Shown piece by piece: positions 1 through 12,690 of a stretch of 64,000 nt of DNA. The notes beneath the pieces were generated by a model. It ran no database searches. It was not told where the DNA came from and worked only from the letters and a program-made list of their open reading frames with translations. The stretch lies in the NCBI GenBank assembly GCA_030765065.1, contig CM060978.1:222661498-222725497 (forward strand). Direction: 5' to 3'. Both the position numbers and the translations under genes were made by a program. The stretch's first letter is position 1. Each line of letters opens with the position of its first letter. Source of the DNA: Deroplatys truncata (lineage: Eukaryota; Arthropoda; Insecta; Mantodea; Mantidae).

Positions 1-2320
1 GTGAACAACATAAAACCACTACGCTTTTAGGAAAATATGGAATGTCCTGATTGTTATAATCCTATATTATGAATGTTTCATGCACACTTTTTTATACACT
101 ACATAGAATATAATATGAACCTTATACTTCTTGCACATCTTGGTTCGCTGTTGAAAGTGATATATTTAGAATTAATTCTGAGATTAAAAGAAAATATATT
201 TTAAAAAATATTGTTCTTACTATTTTACAGTAAAATATTTGGGGTATTTTTGAGCACTAGTCGTTACTTCTGCACCCAGTAGCTCTTCAAATTTCCCCTT
301 TTCCAGACCTACTTCACCATTCCTTACTTAATATTGACATCTTGGGCAATATAAATTTCTGCCCTATTTATTTATTCCGCTAGTATTTCGTATGGCTCAT
401 TACTATATATGTATATCTTTGTATTTGTATATGAGTGTTAAAAATACATTACCTCACCTAATATCTTTAAAGCTAGTTTACAAGAATTAAATCTAAAGTG
501 TGTATTGTTTTCGTTTGTGCACCTTAAAAGGAATTAACATAAAATAAGTTAAGCTGGACCTACAACGCCGACGAATCCCTATATGGATATTAATAATTAT
601 ATAATCATAATTAGTAGTAATGCCTCATAATCTCGAGTGATAAATAATTAATACTGAATAAATAAAACACTTTACGTCACCAGGTTTGAGCAATCGTGTC
701 ATGATACAGTTCAAATTAGCACTGCTCTACTTGACCATAGGAATCATTTGGTGAAAGTCCACATTGAAAATATCTGCACCACTGTGGTTTTAGATGCACG
801 CCGACCTGCTTATTTTAATTGACCTACCTTAAATTTTCCTTGGCATCTTTACATATGTGCAATATATGACAACTAGCGCAGGAAGGCACATTAAATAAAT
901 AAGTAAATAAACAACTAATTAAATGTATTATAAAACAGCAGCTGCCGTAGAACGTGTGTGTTTATTTCTTTATTTTACTCGTATATTACCAAAGGAGCAC
1001 GGTTTTCGCCAATATTAAAAAAATAAATGTCGAGGGTTGCATAGATACAGACGAATATCTAGGACTGCTAATTCAAGTGATACAAAAATACCAAACGTCA
1101 GCACAAATGAACCCCGATGCCTTATCACCAATTTACCTTATTTCAGATTTTTTCGGGCACAGCAGTCAGCTTTGTGGTACAAAATTTGCTTTAAAACTGT
1201 CTTGAGGCCATAAAAATCAAACTTCTGAACCCTGTAAACGGGTTATCTACTTCATTTAAAAGAAAAGTAGCATTTTAATCTCACCTAATAGGATACCATC
1301 CTGTAGAATCCCTCTCAAAAAAGTAATCATTATCTTCAATGTCAGATCTACAATTTGTTGGTTAGCTTTGTGGTATAAATTTAGTGCAGTTGGTTGTAGA
1401 CAACATACAACCGCTCTACACAGCCTCAGCGCTAAAGCAAAAAAATAAACGTTTCTTGGTCAGAAAGTAATTAAAGGCTGTCTACTGCAAGTTAGTTTTT
1501 GTGTCAAGAGTTTGACAAATGTTGCTCAAAAGCTTCTTCATTAAAGCAGTTTTCTTTAAATACAGTTGCATACCATCAGCTGTATTCAATTAAGAGTATG
1601 CTGTAGGTAAACCAAAGAAGGACAGAACTCAAAATTAAGCTGTGATTGAAGTTTTGAAAGAATATATTCATGAAAGAAATTAAAAGCATCTGAACTCACT
1701 TGAAAAAGAGTGGTTCTCAGCAAATATCAACAGAAATATGAGCATAGATATCAAAGAGTATATTGCAGGCTAATGTTAAAAGTGAAAGATTATCCAAAGA
1801 TGCTGAAATATGAGAGAAAATTAACAAGATTTCTTTCAGATTATCGGATAAGCAGTATTTTTCTTGGAGCCTTTGTAATGATGCTTTTATCAAAAAAGAT
1901 TCAACGTTAGCTGCAGGATAATGGTAGTGGAATAAGCATCTCAGATTGGTTTCTCATTCGGCCATCTTAAAATGATTATAGGAAATATAAGAATATAGTT
2001 GCAATAAAACTTGACGTCGTGTTTCGCATATTAACGGTAATTTCTGCAGAATATGAATAATGAATCAGAATACGTAATAAAGACCGCAGCCATTGCCCAT
2101 CTTTATCTCTGAACACCACATCATATAAGATATAGCTTCAGTGTTTATCTCGCAAATAATGTTTTTACGGCACTATACCAATCAAGCTGCGTACCTTCAA
2201 ACACTACAGTGTAGACAGATTTCTAGCATACAGTGATTTTCGAATTAATATACTTACATTAACCCATTCGATTAAAATTCCTGCACCCAACACTGCGATA
2301 GTTGTTGGATAATCTTTCTT
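1..2320. other. AT-rich stretch, no gene recognised
   Basis: Only short ORFs (for example 954-1205 and 1710-1910) occur, with no domain I recognise and strongly AT-rich codons. No SINE head, LTR or terminal inverted repeat was seen. It could be intergenic, intronic, or an old repeat too decayed to recognise. Confidence 0.5.
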
Positions 2321-2325
2321 TAAAA

Positions 2326-3163
2326 ATCTGACGTGTTACACTCACATGACTTTCTCTACTCTTGTACAAACTATTTTTACAAACGCTTATTCTCCATATG
2401 TTTCAGTTAATCGAGATGTTAATCTTATTGCTAATTTTCATGTAGATGCAAGGGGAATTGGTAGGCTTTAAGCGATAGTCAAATATTTTAAGAGCTGGGG
2501 GATATGTGAAGTATTCCATTCTCTTTGCATTACCAGGACAAAAAAAAAAAGAATAACGAATTCCCATTTGAGAAAAAGTATAATATTGGAAAACTTAAGG
2601 AAATAACAAGCAATGTCTCGAAAATGGTTCACTCAACCAAAAAACGTATATGACATAAATTGTGTATCTATATTACCGCGATCTATATTTTTTGTGTAGT
2701 AAAATTTGTCTATCTCTTATGGTTTACCAGTTATGCAAAAGTCGTTCACAATAAGAATACTTTTGGAGACATTTCCAGAAAATTCAAGATATACATTTTA
2801 TTTGTCATAAAAGGATCTTAAATATATGATATTTTAATCATATACGTTAGAGCCATTTTTAAGAAAATTAAAAGTTTCGAAAAATGTTTTATGTGAAGGG
2901 TAATCTGGGGTGGGGGATTTTCTTGAAAACCTTCGTGTCGCATCTCTGGAAGATACTGAACCTAAATACCAAGTTTGGTGTTTATTCGACTGTTCGTTTC
3001 TGAGTTATGCTGTTCACAGACAGACACACACACGAACATGTTTCCAAAAATGCTTTTTTTGGATTCAGGGGGCCCCAAAACATGTATTTCCGGTGAAATC
3101 TCGGTATCGAGTTTTTGAATGGAATACAATACTTCCCCTACTTACTATACGTAGTAGAGAAAG
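2326..3163 (+). mobile_element. RepA repeat, full-length copy 1
   Basis: Complete copy of the window's dominant repeat. It opens with ATCTGACGTGTTACACTCAC, passes through the conserved blocks GCAAGGGGAATTGGTAGGCTT and CCTAAATACCAAGTTTGGTG, and closes with ACTATACGTAGTAGAGAAAG. TAAAA lies on each side (2321-2325 and 3164-3168), giving a 5-bp target duplication. The sequence ACTTTCTCTACT is present near both ends in opposite orientation. The open frame inside it is only a by-product of the repeat. Confidence 0.85.
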
Positions 3164-3592
3164 TAAAATTTTTTTGGGTCACAGTTGTATGTAGGACCTA
3201 CACGGGTTATTTCTTCGCAAGTCAGCAATATATTCTAAAAAGCATGAACTCAGCGGAGAAGAGCGTAGATGATGTGTTTTTCGGAACGTTGTATTCTACG
3301 GGAATAGCATCTTCACGAGACTCCTCCACTGTAGCCACCACACACTTCTGGAAATAAATTTCAATATGGGTAAAATCGTTGATTTAAAACCTAATCTAAT
3401 GATCTGATCGAATTTCCTGGACAAAGATGTTTTTAAATATTTGGTTTACATTTTCACGTACTTTTTCAGAAATTGTCATCCTAATGATGCTATAGAAGAC
3501 AAACATGTACACTTAGGAAGCTGAAAAAATGACCCATATAAGAACGAGGGGATTTAAGTTGGCACTGATACATTAGTTCAGCCATGGCGAAA

Positions 3593-5640
3593 CAGTGCTT
3601 CGCGAGTCAATTTGCGCTTCAGTTGACTCGCGCACTACCCCTCCGTAGCTTCTCCCGCCCCTCCACCTCCTACTCATGTCAGCGTGGTCAGTACTACGTC
3701 AAACACTGGCGGCTAGCAATGCCGCTTGCAAAGCAACGTTCGAAGAGCAGAACATTTCATGGAATGGGAGCAGAAGTTCTTCGTTGAGGATGGTGGCAAT
3801 GCAAAATGTTTTATATGTCCCAAAGCGGAGTAATGCTATTCAACATGAAACGCCATTACAATGCTTATCATTCCAAATGTGCCAAGTTACAAGGCAAGTT
3901 GGATCTGTAATTATTATTAAACATTTTATTTAACGAGACTTCAATTCTTATTTAAACTACAAGTCAGACTGCTAATTTTCCATATGTTCACAGGACGCGA
4001 AAGAACGCAAGAAATTTTGAAATTGATAAAAAACAATGGACCTAAACCAACTACAAAGACTCAAACTATGGCAGAGAAAAGAAATCACGCTAGTTATATT
4101 GTTACCCGGGAAATTGCAAAGGCCTTAAGGCATTTCAGGAAGGAGAATTTATTAAAACATGTTTAATAAAAATTTCTGGGTTTTTATGTCCTCAATTTCG
4201 AGTGTTGGCATATTTTCCTACAAACCATTGCAAAGAAAGTTGAAGTGCTTTCTGCCGACGTAATAAGGCAGATGGATTTGAAAATGGCTGACTTTGTGAA
4301 GTTTTGTCTTGCACTGGACGAGAGTACAGATGTAACAGGACACCTCAATTGGCAATTTTCATTCGAGGTGTTGATAAGGAACTTAATGTTGAAGAGTATT
4401 TGCTCGATTTAGTCCTACTAAAAGGCAGTGCTACTAACGAGGAGATATTTAAAGCTCTAAAAATTAGTATTGAAAGATATTGTTTACAGTAGTCAAAATT
4501 AGTATCAGACGGAGCAAAGGCCATAGTTGGGGAAAAAGCGGGTTGATTGACAGGTTAAAACATTTTTTTCAGTGATAAAGGTATTTCGAGCAATTTTTAT
4601 GCTTGCCATTGTCTGTTGCATCAAGAAGCACTTTGTGCCAAGTCGGTTACACTACAATAGTGATGGATTGTGTTGTGAACAAAATAAAAGGAAGTGCTTT
4701 GAAACACCGACAGTTTCGAAATATGTATACTTAAAAATATGGGAGAATCATTTAAGATATTAAGTATTTGTGTGATATTAGATAGCTTAACAGAGGTGCA
4801 ATGTTACGTCGGTTCTTCGACCTCAGAGATGCATTCCCCGGATTCATGAAAGAAAAGGCAATTTATTTTAGCTTTACATTATTCTGATATGCTTTAAGGT
4901 CATTTTATTGTTTCCTTTTATTTTAGGGAATGGAAATTTAGGAACTAAATAACGAGGTCTGGGTCTGCGACTTAGCTTTCTTATGCGATATATGTACGCA
5001 CTTAAACAAGCTGAATACTACATTTCAACGACGCAATCAAAATATTGTTGATAAGTATAGTTCAGTGCAGACGTTTGTAAACACACTTTCACTCTGGGTA
5101 GATCACTTGAAAGAGGGGCAGGTGTACTATTTTCCATGTTTAAATCTCCTTTCAAATTTCTCCTCGGATAAATTCAATACTTACATTAGTATTCTCTTCA
5201 CACTTAAAAGTGAATTTTGTGATTACAGATTTCGTGATTTCAGGGTTTTTAAATATGATATATCAGTGTATGTCTATCCATTAAACATAGACGTAAGAAA
5301 GACCAGAATCAATCTGCAAGAGGAGCTGATTCATTTACAGTCTGACGAAATCATGAAAGTCAGATTCAAGGATTTAATAGTAGCGGAATGTTTTAAAATC
5401 TTATACAACAATAAATATCCGAAGATTCGATCATATTCAATTTCCATGGAAGCAATGTTTTGTGCAACGTAGTTATTTTCCATGATTAAATTAGTAAAAA
5501 GCAAATGCAGATCCCGACAGACGAACGAACATCTTCATGACCAGTTACGTCTAGCTGTAAACAACATAATTCCCGATTTCGAATCTCTCATTGTAAACGA
5601 CATCGGAGAAGCTTAATTTACTTTAAATACAGAGTACAGG
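3593..5640 (+). pseudogene. hAT-superfamily (ZBED/GTF2IRD2-like) transposase, decayed
   Basis: Pieces of one long protein can be followed in order across all three forward frames. A BED-type zinc finger lies at about 3760-3880 (CFICPKAE, then MKRHYNAYHSKC). A block KRNHASYIVTREIAKALRHF follows at 4080-4135. The catalytic-domain motif FCLALDESTDVTG sits at 4300-4340, with the continuation ELNVEEYLLDLVLLKGSAT. Then come CLLHQEALCAKS (about 4610), MLRRFFDLRDAFPGFM (4801-4850) and the C-terminal region with LFSMIKLVKSKCRSR and NEHLHDQLRLAV (5470-5570). This order matches the ZBED/GTF2IRD2-like branch of hAT proteins. Several stops and frameshifts, including TAG at 4490 and 5470, make it dead. CAGTGCTTCGCGAGTCAA at 3593 resembles a hAT terminus, but no matching right end was found. 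It is a fossil transposon rather than a domesticated gene. Confidence 0.85.
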
Positions 5641-6151
5641 ACGCCACTGAATCAGTTCGTTCTTTACCACTACCATGCTCGCCTTCCAAATTCTCCCCCT
5701 TCCATAGTTTTGTTATCCAGGTTGCATCAAGGTGCTTCGGGGCAGGCTTACAGTCTCGTCATGCCTGCATTAGTTGAACCTCATTTATACGTTATTTACT
5801 TCTACGTATTTCGCAGATATACGTTAATTTTTTTAGCCACCGAACTTTGTCCATTAATATTTAACTGAATAAAATTATAGTTTTTCATTTATATGTTTCT
5901 CATTAATGCATCACATTCTTCTATGTATGAAATATATTAATTTACTTACTCATTTAACATACTTATGCTAAATATGCATTATTTCTGTATACCGCATCTT
6001 TGCTATGGCAGCACAAAGCATTAGGTATGTAGGGCGATGCATCAATACGCACTGTTGCTACGCATGTGTTAACAATACGTTCGGGCAAGGTCGTGCTTCT
6101 CCAGTTGTATCCTATGATCTGATGATGACAGTTCAATTGCATCCAAATGAG

Positions 6152-6372
6152 TTTTACTTATGGACGCTCTTTAACTGCTATGGTCCTTAGCATCCCATTC
6201 CATATTGGGCGTGTAAGACCGGTAATTTTGTTCAGAGGCCTCTTTATCAGGCCTGAGGTTATTTTACGTGCCGTAAATCTACGGAACCACCAGATTTACT
6301 TCCCTTCCGAAGGAAGCATGCTAAGGATTTTTACTCCCGAAAAAAATCCATCGGCCTCCGCCGGGTTTGAAT
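6152..6372 (-). mobile_element. SINE family S2, head-truncated copy
   Basis: Body of a tRNA-headed SINE that also occurs at 36370-36642 and 48670-48952. Shared blocks are GGACGCTCTTTAACTGCTAT, CCCATTCCATATTGGGCGTG and CTTCCGAAGGAAGCATGCTA. The sequence stops inside the B-box region (GCCGGGTTTGAATAAG), so the tRNA-like head is lost. In the sense direction the element runs on the minus strand. Confidence 0.8.
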
Positions 6373-6374
6373 AA

Positions 6375-7770
6375 GTAGCCCTAAATAATGAAAGTATTCC
6401 CAGTGTGCATGAGGCAATTTAAACTCCATCATTGAAAAGCCTAAATGATAATAGCGTTTCTGTGATTAGTGCATATAATCAACTAGTGTTTGACTATGCG
6501 ATGTTTTAAACAGTATAAAGTACAAGTTCTCTGGTTTTAGTGGAGATGAGCTAAAATTATGGATTACAGGACTGATTTGCATGTAAGTACTCTAAATAGT
6601 GTATTATATTTATTACTTTATTTCTGTACCTGTTTAATTTATTGTTTTCTTAAATTAGATAATACAAAAATTAATTTCAGTAATAATTTAATAAAACAGT
6701 TTCACTTCCATAAGAAAATTCACTTTTACGTTTCCTCATTTAAACATTGTTTACGTAGTCTCCCTGAGGATGCGCTGTATATCCCTTTATCATGAAAAAG
6801 TAAAGACTTGTGTTTCAGTTATAGGTATGGATTCGTTCATTGTATGCATCTGAGGAAGCAATAGGATTAAAATTTATCAATTTGTTGAGCAAACGTTAAT
6901 CCACTCTCTACAGAATTCCTTTCAGCAACGTTGTAAACTTAGCAAGATAAATGTGTTATTTCTGCGTCTAGCATTTCCATGAAGATGTCAGCGGAATTGC
7001 TTTGTGCAGGTCCAGACACGGCTCTGTGCTTTATGTCTGGTTTCACAGCTCTGTTAGATCTTGCAGCCAGCTCCATAAACAAGCATTATCCAACCGCAAA
7101 TGAGCTCAAGTACGTATTTTATACTCCGAGATGAAAGCTCCACGCAAGGCAAGGCAATTAATTGGCGTTTATCGTGCACGTACCTACATATGTGGTAAAT
7201 AAGTTGTTCCGAAGGAAGACAGTTCCTCCTTAGATATCTAGCAGAAAAATAAATTTATGTGCGTGAAAAATGCAAATAATTTTGTATGAGTTGCTAGATG
7301 GAATGCAAAAGTAATTCCGAATGTAATTATTCGCAGTCATAGAAATATTTAAATTTGTTGTGGCGTTTGTAATTTGTTTTCAAGCAATATTTTTAATATC
7401 TGCTGAAAGAGAAAATCCTATACTTCTGATTGAGAGCCCCATTGAAATAACGTATTTCACACTTTAAAACAGCATGTAGTTTTGCGTAAAAGACTATTTC
7501 TCTTGGTAACGAGATTTCAGCAGTAAGTTTTAGTTCTCTGACGCCTCAAGAAAGATTAACTTGTTTGCTTTTACATCCTTTCCCTTCAGATTCTTCTTCG
7601 ACACATTGTGAGAATAAGGCAGCTGAGAGTGCGCAAATGTTTACAGGTCACAGAAACAAATTGAGAAGTTAAGGGTTCAGAATGAAAAAAAGAAAAATTC
7701 AGAATATTTTTCGGCGGTAGAGCGTGCCCAGTTGCAAATTAATGTTCCCCTTTTGCTGCATAAGTGTGTG
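6375..7770. other. Unannotated AT-rich stretch
   Basis: No coding sequence, known repeat or RNA gene is recognised between the S2 and S3 SINE copies. The longest ORF (6559-6795) is low-complexity in composition and resembles no protein I know. Confidence 0.4.
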
Positions 7771-7771
7771 C

Positions 7772-8236
7772 TTTCCATTAGACGGATATAGGATGTACGC
7801 GAAGGGGGGTACCTCGCGCACTCTGACCTACGTGAGATCTGTTGTGGCTACCAAACCCATGAGAAAGGGGTGAAGTGAAGGAACCACAGGAGGCTACAGA
7901 CCGCACGCAGACAGGCCACAGATATGCACGGAAGTCCCTAAAAGTTCCTGGCTCTAATACCACTGCCATTACTGGAGCTGCCCAGAGAGGGCGATGAACG
8001 ACCCGTACAACCAGCAGACCTCCTTACAGCCCTCCCTCTATCGATACCGCCACACACCACGAATCCTAGAAGCAAACTGAAACATGAGAGGGAAAGGAAA
8101 TCATGGTAGATAAAAAACTAGCAGAGCATTCGCCTACCGATCAGGGAAAACCACGAAAAACCCATGGTCTGAGTGGGCGGTCTACGGGAATCGAATCCGT
8201 GACCTCCCGAATGTGAGCCAATTCGCTTGGTGTTTC
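7772..8236 (-). mobile_element. SINE family S3
   Basis: Read on the minus strand, a tRNA-like B box (GGATTCGATTCCC) is followed by GTAGACCGCCCACTCAGACC and ATGGGTTTTTCGTGG. A body of about 350 bp follows that is shared with the copy at 12231 (TTCATCGCCCTCTCTGGGC, GTGGCCTGTCTGCGTGCGGT, TGTGGTTCCTTCA). The internal ORF is incidental. Confidence 0.8.
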
Positions 8237-8735
8237 CCATTAACGGTTAACATTTTAATATAATATATGATCTAGAAGGAATTAAATACCATTATGCAGA
8301 CAGTTAAATATTATATTAGATACATAGGAGATACTTTGATAAATATTAGACACTATAAAGCGGAACAACCGGTTATACCTCTACGTGTATAATATAAACG
8401 CATGAATAGCTCTATTTATTGTTGAATCACGATTGACTGCTGCACAGTCAGCACGGCGATATTAAGTGTCTTGCGTTTTACAAACTGGGAAAGGATGCTT
8501 GTGATATTTGGAGAAGTATATATTAACCTACCTTTTAAGCATCTGATTATATTCTTAGACTTCAACGTGTCCGTTGGGGTTAGTATTATCTAACTGAAAC
8601 AATGCCTTGCAAAATTTTATCATAGGTAGTGTCATGAGCGATTCCCAAGTCGTCGATAGTTTCTGGAGTCGCCTTTTGACTAGGGAATTTATATATAATA
8701 TTTGGAAACCAAGAGTAGCTTTTGCAAGGACTATT

Positions 8736-9051
8736 ATAAAATAAATCCTGTAGCGCTACAGCCCGCGAAGGGCCTGGGCCTGCCAACCCGACTGCCGGCC
8801 TCACGTCCAGTGCGTACGACGGAGGAGAGCGATCATTCAACTTATACGGGAGGTAATGTGGCCACCATCACGGGTCCCCTAGCCGAAAGTTGGCTCACGA
8901 GGCCAGGACCACTGCCTATCGTAGCTCCTCACTTTCCTCATGATGCTAAGTGGGCACCAGTCCTATAATCTACACCACCATGGGTGGGATCGAACTTGGG
9001 CGCATTCCGTGGAACTAGAGCACCACGCTCCAGTCCACTGCACCATGGCGC
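8736..9051 (-). mobile_element. SINE family S4 with target duplication
   Basis: On the minus strand it starts TCCTGCGCCATGGTGCAGTGG (A-box-like), then has CAAGTTCGATCCCACCC (B box) and a GC-richer body. AGGACTATT flanks it at 8727-8735 and 9052-9060, a 9-bp target site duplication. It is one insertion of 316 bp, with a T/A-rich tail at the 8736 side. Confidence 0.75.
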
Positions 9052-9060
9052 AGGACTATT

Positions 9061-9755
9061 TCATAGATACAGTCAAAATATTTATATTTACTTGCAATGT
9101 AAAAGGCGTTGTTTGAAAAGATATCAGAATCACGTCATCACATTTCGTTTGTTCAAAAGAAGGAGCTACGTTTCACATTAGGAGGACGTAGTAAACGGAT
9201 TTCGATAAAGTTTGAGTGAATTGGATGTTTGTTTCTATATTTTCTCTTGCTCAAGATTACAATTTATTATCGTATAGTTACTGAGTTTCCCTTCTGTAGA
9301 AGTTATTATATCCTAAGCATTTCAAACGTGACATTGTTCAAATAATAATCAACTTCTAATTCATGAAAAGGTTCTGTAGTGTCTCCGTAAGATGCATTGT
9401 ATCTCTTTCTTCCTCTTTTTTTTGTTTTGTTTTGTTTTTTAACTATTTGGTCATATCCCGACGAATCTGTTAAGAGATACCTCTTGGATCAGTGTGTGAC
9501 GGACAGTTAACTTTCTAGGTCTCAGCCTATACCCCGTACCACATCTTCCTGCTTAGTCATGTGTCCACAGAGTACTTAGTTCTAGGCAACTGTACTTCTG
9601 CTTCTGTGACCGGTAGATGGCAGCTTCGACACGTGCCCTCAGATACCTTAGTGTAAGGAAGCTATCTCAGGTCTACAAGTATCGGGAATGCCGTGCATCT
9701 ACCATGCCGTTGATAGATGCCAGAGCATTCTCTTTCACCACCTATTTTCACCTTT
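9061..9755. other. Unannotated stretch with T-rich tract
   Basis: Contains a (TTTTG)n-like tract at about 9411-9437 and a moderately GC-richer block at 9480-9700. I could not assign the block to a gene or to a repeat family seen elsewhere in the window. Confidence 0.4.
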
Positions 9756-9759
9756 ACTA

Positions 9760-10659
9760 TGAAATAGGTATTTTGTTGTATTGAAGGAGTTGTATTATAT
9801 TTCAACTGTTGGGGAGCCGAACACTTGAAGTAGTTGCAACCGCACGTATGGTAAACAGTTTCCGGTAGCCTTCGCCCCAAATGTACTTTTACTGTTTCTT
9901 TAAATATTATATTTATGTTTGCCTCGGCTGCATCAGTATTTATTTTAGAGACATGGATGTCTTGGCAGGGTTGTGGTGCGACTTAAGAATGTAGGCTTAC
10001 ACAGATTATAATTTTTAATTCACTCCTTTTATTAATGCTTGATACGATTTAAATAACACTTCACTGATATAGAGAACTGTGAGATTATTTTATGAATTAC
10101 TTCACTTTTTAACACGTAAACTATTTTCGTCTCACACGAATACGTATTAATTTTCTTGAGGACACTTTTTGCATCTGGTTAGTAACGCTGTCTGCAACCA
10201 ACTGAATAGATTTCAACCGCCTAAATTTGTAAATTTCTGCATTTCAAGTATGTGATTGGCTATTCCTAATCCAATAGAATACCTTCATTTAACTAAAGCT
10301 TTTTCTGGTTGTTGAATGGCTATTTTATAAACTGTCACTAAAATTACATTATTGCTTGAAAGAATCACAAGTAACATTTAAACTCTCAAACTCATTATTG
10401 CCCCAAGGTTACCTCATTGTTACCTCATCGTTATCAACTTTTAACCTATTATTCTCACAGCTCCTACATTATTAAATTACGTAATATATTCACATAACAT
10501 TATTGAACATGGATACAATAATATAAACATATACAATGACTGTAATATATACTTTTTATATATTGTTACATACACATGTTGCTTTAAGGCGGGCTGTTAT
10601 TGAATTTATATATTATATAATTAGACTGAAATCATTTTAGTGTTAAAAACACTGCCTCA
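9760..10659 (-). mobile_element. Solo LTR of a Ty3/gypsy-like element (LTR-a)
   Basis: On the minus strand it begins TGAGGCAGTGTTTTTAACAC and ends ...CTATTTCA, so it has TG...CA ends. ACTA occurs immediately outside both ends (9756-9759 and 10660-10663), a 4-bp target duplication that proves a solo LTR left by LTR-LTR recombination. It shares GTTTGCCTCGGCTGCATCAG and GTAGGCTTACACAGATTATA with three other copies. It lacks the tandem PBS-like units seen at the ends of its relatives. Confidence 0.9.
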
Positions 10660-10714
10660 ACTATTGTTTAAGACTTAATGTGGAACTTTGGGTCGTGGTA
10701 TTAACTATCCAATC

Positions 10715-10862
10715 CGGTAGTTACCTTGGCGACTAGGGTAAACCACGAAAAGACCGCAGTCAAATTGGTCGGCCCACGGGGTTTCAACCCGGGACATCCC
10801 GAATGCGGACCACAGACGAACGTGAGCCTGAGCCATCCGCTTGGTGGATTTAACCTTTATTT
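10715..10862 (-). mobile_element. Short S3-related SINE fragment
   Basis: Minus-strand sequence has a tRNA-like head (AAGCGGATGGCTCAGGCTCA, then CCGGGTTGAAACCCCGTGGG) followed by TTTTCGTGGTTTACCCTAG, as at the start of S3 elements. It ends after about 150 bp. Confidence 0.65.
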
Positions 10863-12230
10863 TATCACATACTCTCTGTGAGTATGCTATGAGTGAAAAC
10901 AAAAGCACGTGATGTGTGTGACTTGAGGCGCCGCAACCGTGCCGGTTAAACGCATAACCGTACCATACTCAAGGTACTCATTATGGCCAGCAGTGAAAAC
11001 TTAACCGACCTTGACTCCCTCAGGAGCGAAGCGTTGAATCGCGTGGCGCCTTCATGACGAAGCAATCTCAATTACTGGTGTAACCTCCCCTTTCCCCGCC
11101 TCTTGCTCTTCCCACAAGAAATTAATTTAAAAAACAATATAAGTCTATATGCTGAAGACATCTATATATGCACTGATCCTATGCATTAGTATGACATGAA
11201 GCTTGAATATGTTCTTTGAGTTAGTATTTACTCTAACCTGCTTTATGCTGTTACTCTTCCTTTTGAATAATGCATTTTAATAGGGTTGAAGTTTCCATTT
11301 GGGTAATTTTTATAGGCCTTTCAGTCTTCCTCTCAGTTTCTTAACACGAGTATTTAATAACTTTTTATTTTATTGTTTTCTTTTTCTATATTCAGTATTC
11401 AGCTTTAAGTGTGTTGTAACGATTTTATTTTAGGTAATTATTGCATATTTTATTTATTTTAATTAATTTATATAACAAATATTATCAACATTACACATGC
11501 AATTTTTTCTGACCATTATTTCTCTAGAATAATAATTTTATATCTACATAGTTACTTGTTTCATATTCTCTTCATTTCAAAGAAAGTATGGCTTTGTTGG
11601 TTATTGTATTTTCCTCTACACCTAAGTACTACAACTTACTTTCCATGTCTTCCTGTAGGGCTCAAACTGAAGGTCACGCTGCTTCGCTTCTGAAGCACTC
11701 CAAAGAACTGATTTACTATCTTCAAAATTACTGCTCTCTTTGGTTGACTCCCACTACCTGGGCGTATTAAGGACACTTAGGCTGCAATTTCTTCTTCTTC
11801 TTCTCTTGTATCTCTCATTTACGTTGCTTCGCTGGCTAACCACAATCACACACCATCTGCCTCTTTATGTATGTGTTAGATTTGCTATAAGTTTCTCTTT
11901 CCACGACGTTCGCTGAGTTTGTGATTCTTAAGAGCTGGGCTACTTTCACTTTTCCCCCATGTAGCCAGCTCTGTCACAGCTGAAGGTAATTTGAAACTCA
12001 AAATGCGCCATTACACTAGTTTTAGGTGTCAATATTACCCCAAAAATTGTAACTATCGTTATTTTTATCTTTAAAAAACTGTTAGGAAAGTATGCTGATC
12101 ATAATATTCTGAGTAGATACTAATATAAAAGTGAAATTCAGAGATTCCTTTCTTTGCCTCCTTAAAACACGTAGCCAAAACTGCTACGACAAATAAATAA
12201 GAATTATCGACAGAATATAATATAATGCAA
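10863..12230. other. Unannotated stretch
   Basis: AT-rich with no recognised gene. The open frame 11588-11770 has no recognisable domain. A short GC-richer block at 10920-11110 could be an old repeat, but no second copy is in the window. Confidence 0.4.
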
Positions 12231-12690
12231 CCGAGGAAGTTGGCTCCGCAGTAACATGTGACGCTAGCATTCGGGAGGTCTCGGTTCGATTCCCGTCGAC
12301 CGCCCACTCGACCTTGGATTGTCGTGGTTTACGCTCGTGGTGAATGCTGGGATAATTTCTCATCTACACAGCTTTTATTCTCTAAGTTCCCATTCACTCC
12401 TCATGTTTCAGTTGTGCTTCTAGGTTTTGCGGCGGGGATGCTTGCTCCAAGAAAAGAGTATTCCCTGTGGAGATCAGAGGGCTGGGCCTGATTTCACGGG
12501 TAGTTTATCGCCCTCCCTGGGAAGCTGCAATAGTGGATGGGGTCTTTGAACCATAAAATATTATGGTTTTCCGCGCGTCTCTGTGGCCTGTTTGACTGCG
12601 GCTGTAGTTTGCTGTGGTTCCTTCATCCCTTCCTCCAGCGGGGTGATAGCCGCAATCTCTGTAGGTCTCTATTATACACTCCATACCCCT
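12231..12690 (+). mobile_element. SINE family S3, plus strand
   Basis: tRNA-like head GAAGTTGGCTCCGCAGTAAC with B box CGGTTCGATTCCCGTCGACC, then the S3 body (CTCATGTTTCAGTTGTGCTT, TTTATCGCCCTCCCTGGGAA, GTGGCCTGTTTGACTGCGGC, TGTGGTTCCTTCATCCCTTC). These blocks match the minus-strand copy at 7772-8236 in order. Confidence 0.8.

Noticed and set aside
1380..1440. Possible LTR fragment (CAGTTGGTTGTAGACA also in the LTR family)
   Set aside because: Only 16 bases match and flanks do not align, which is too short to call.
2326..3163. RepA as a Helitron (TCTCTACTACG near one end)
   Set aside because: It has TAAAA duplications rather than A/T insertion without duplication. There is no CTRR end with a convincing preceding hairpin.
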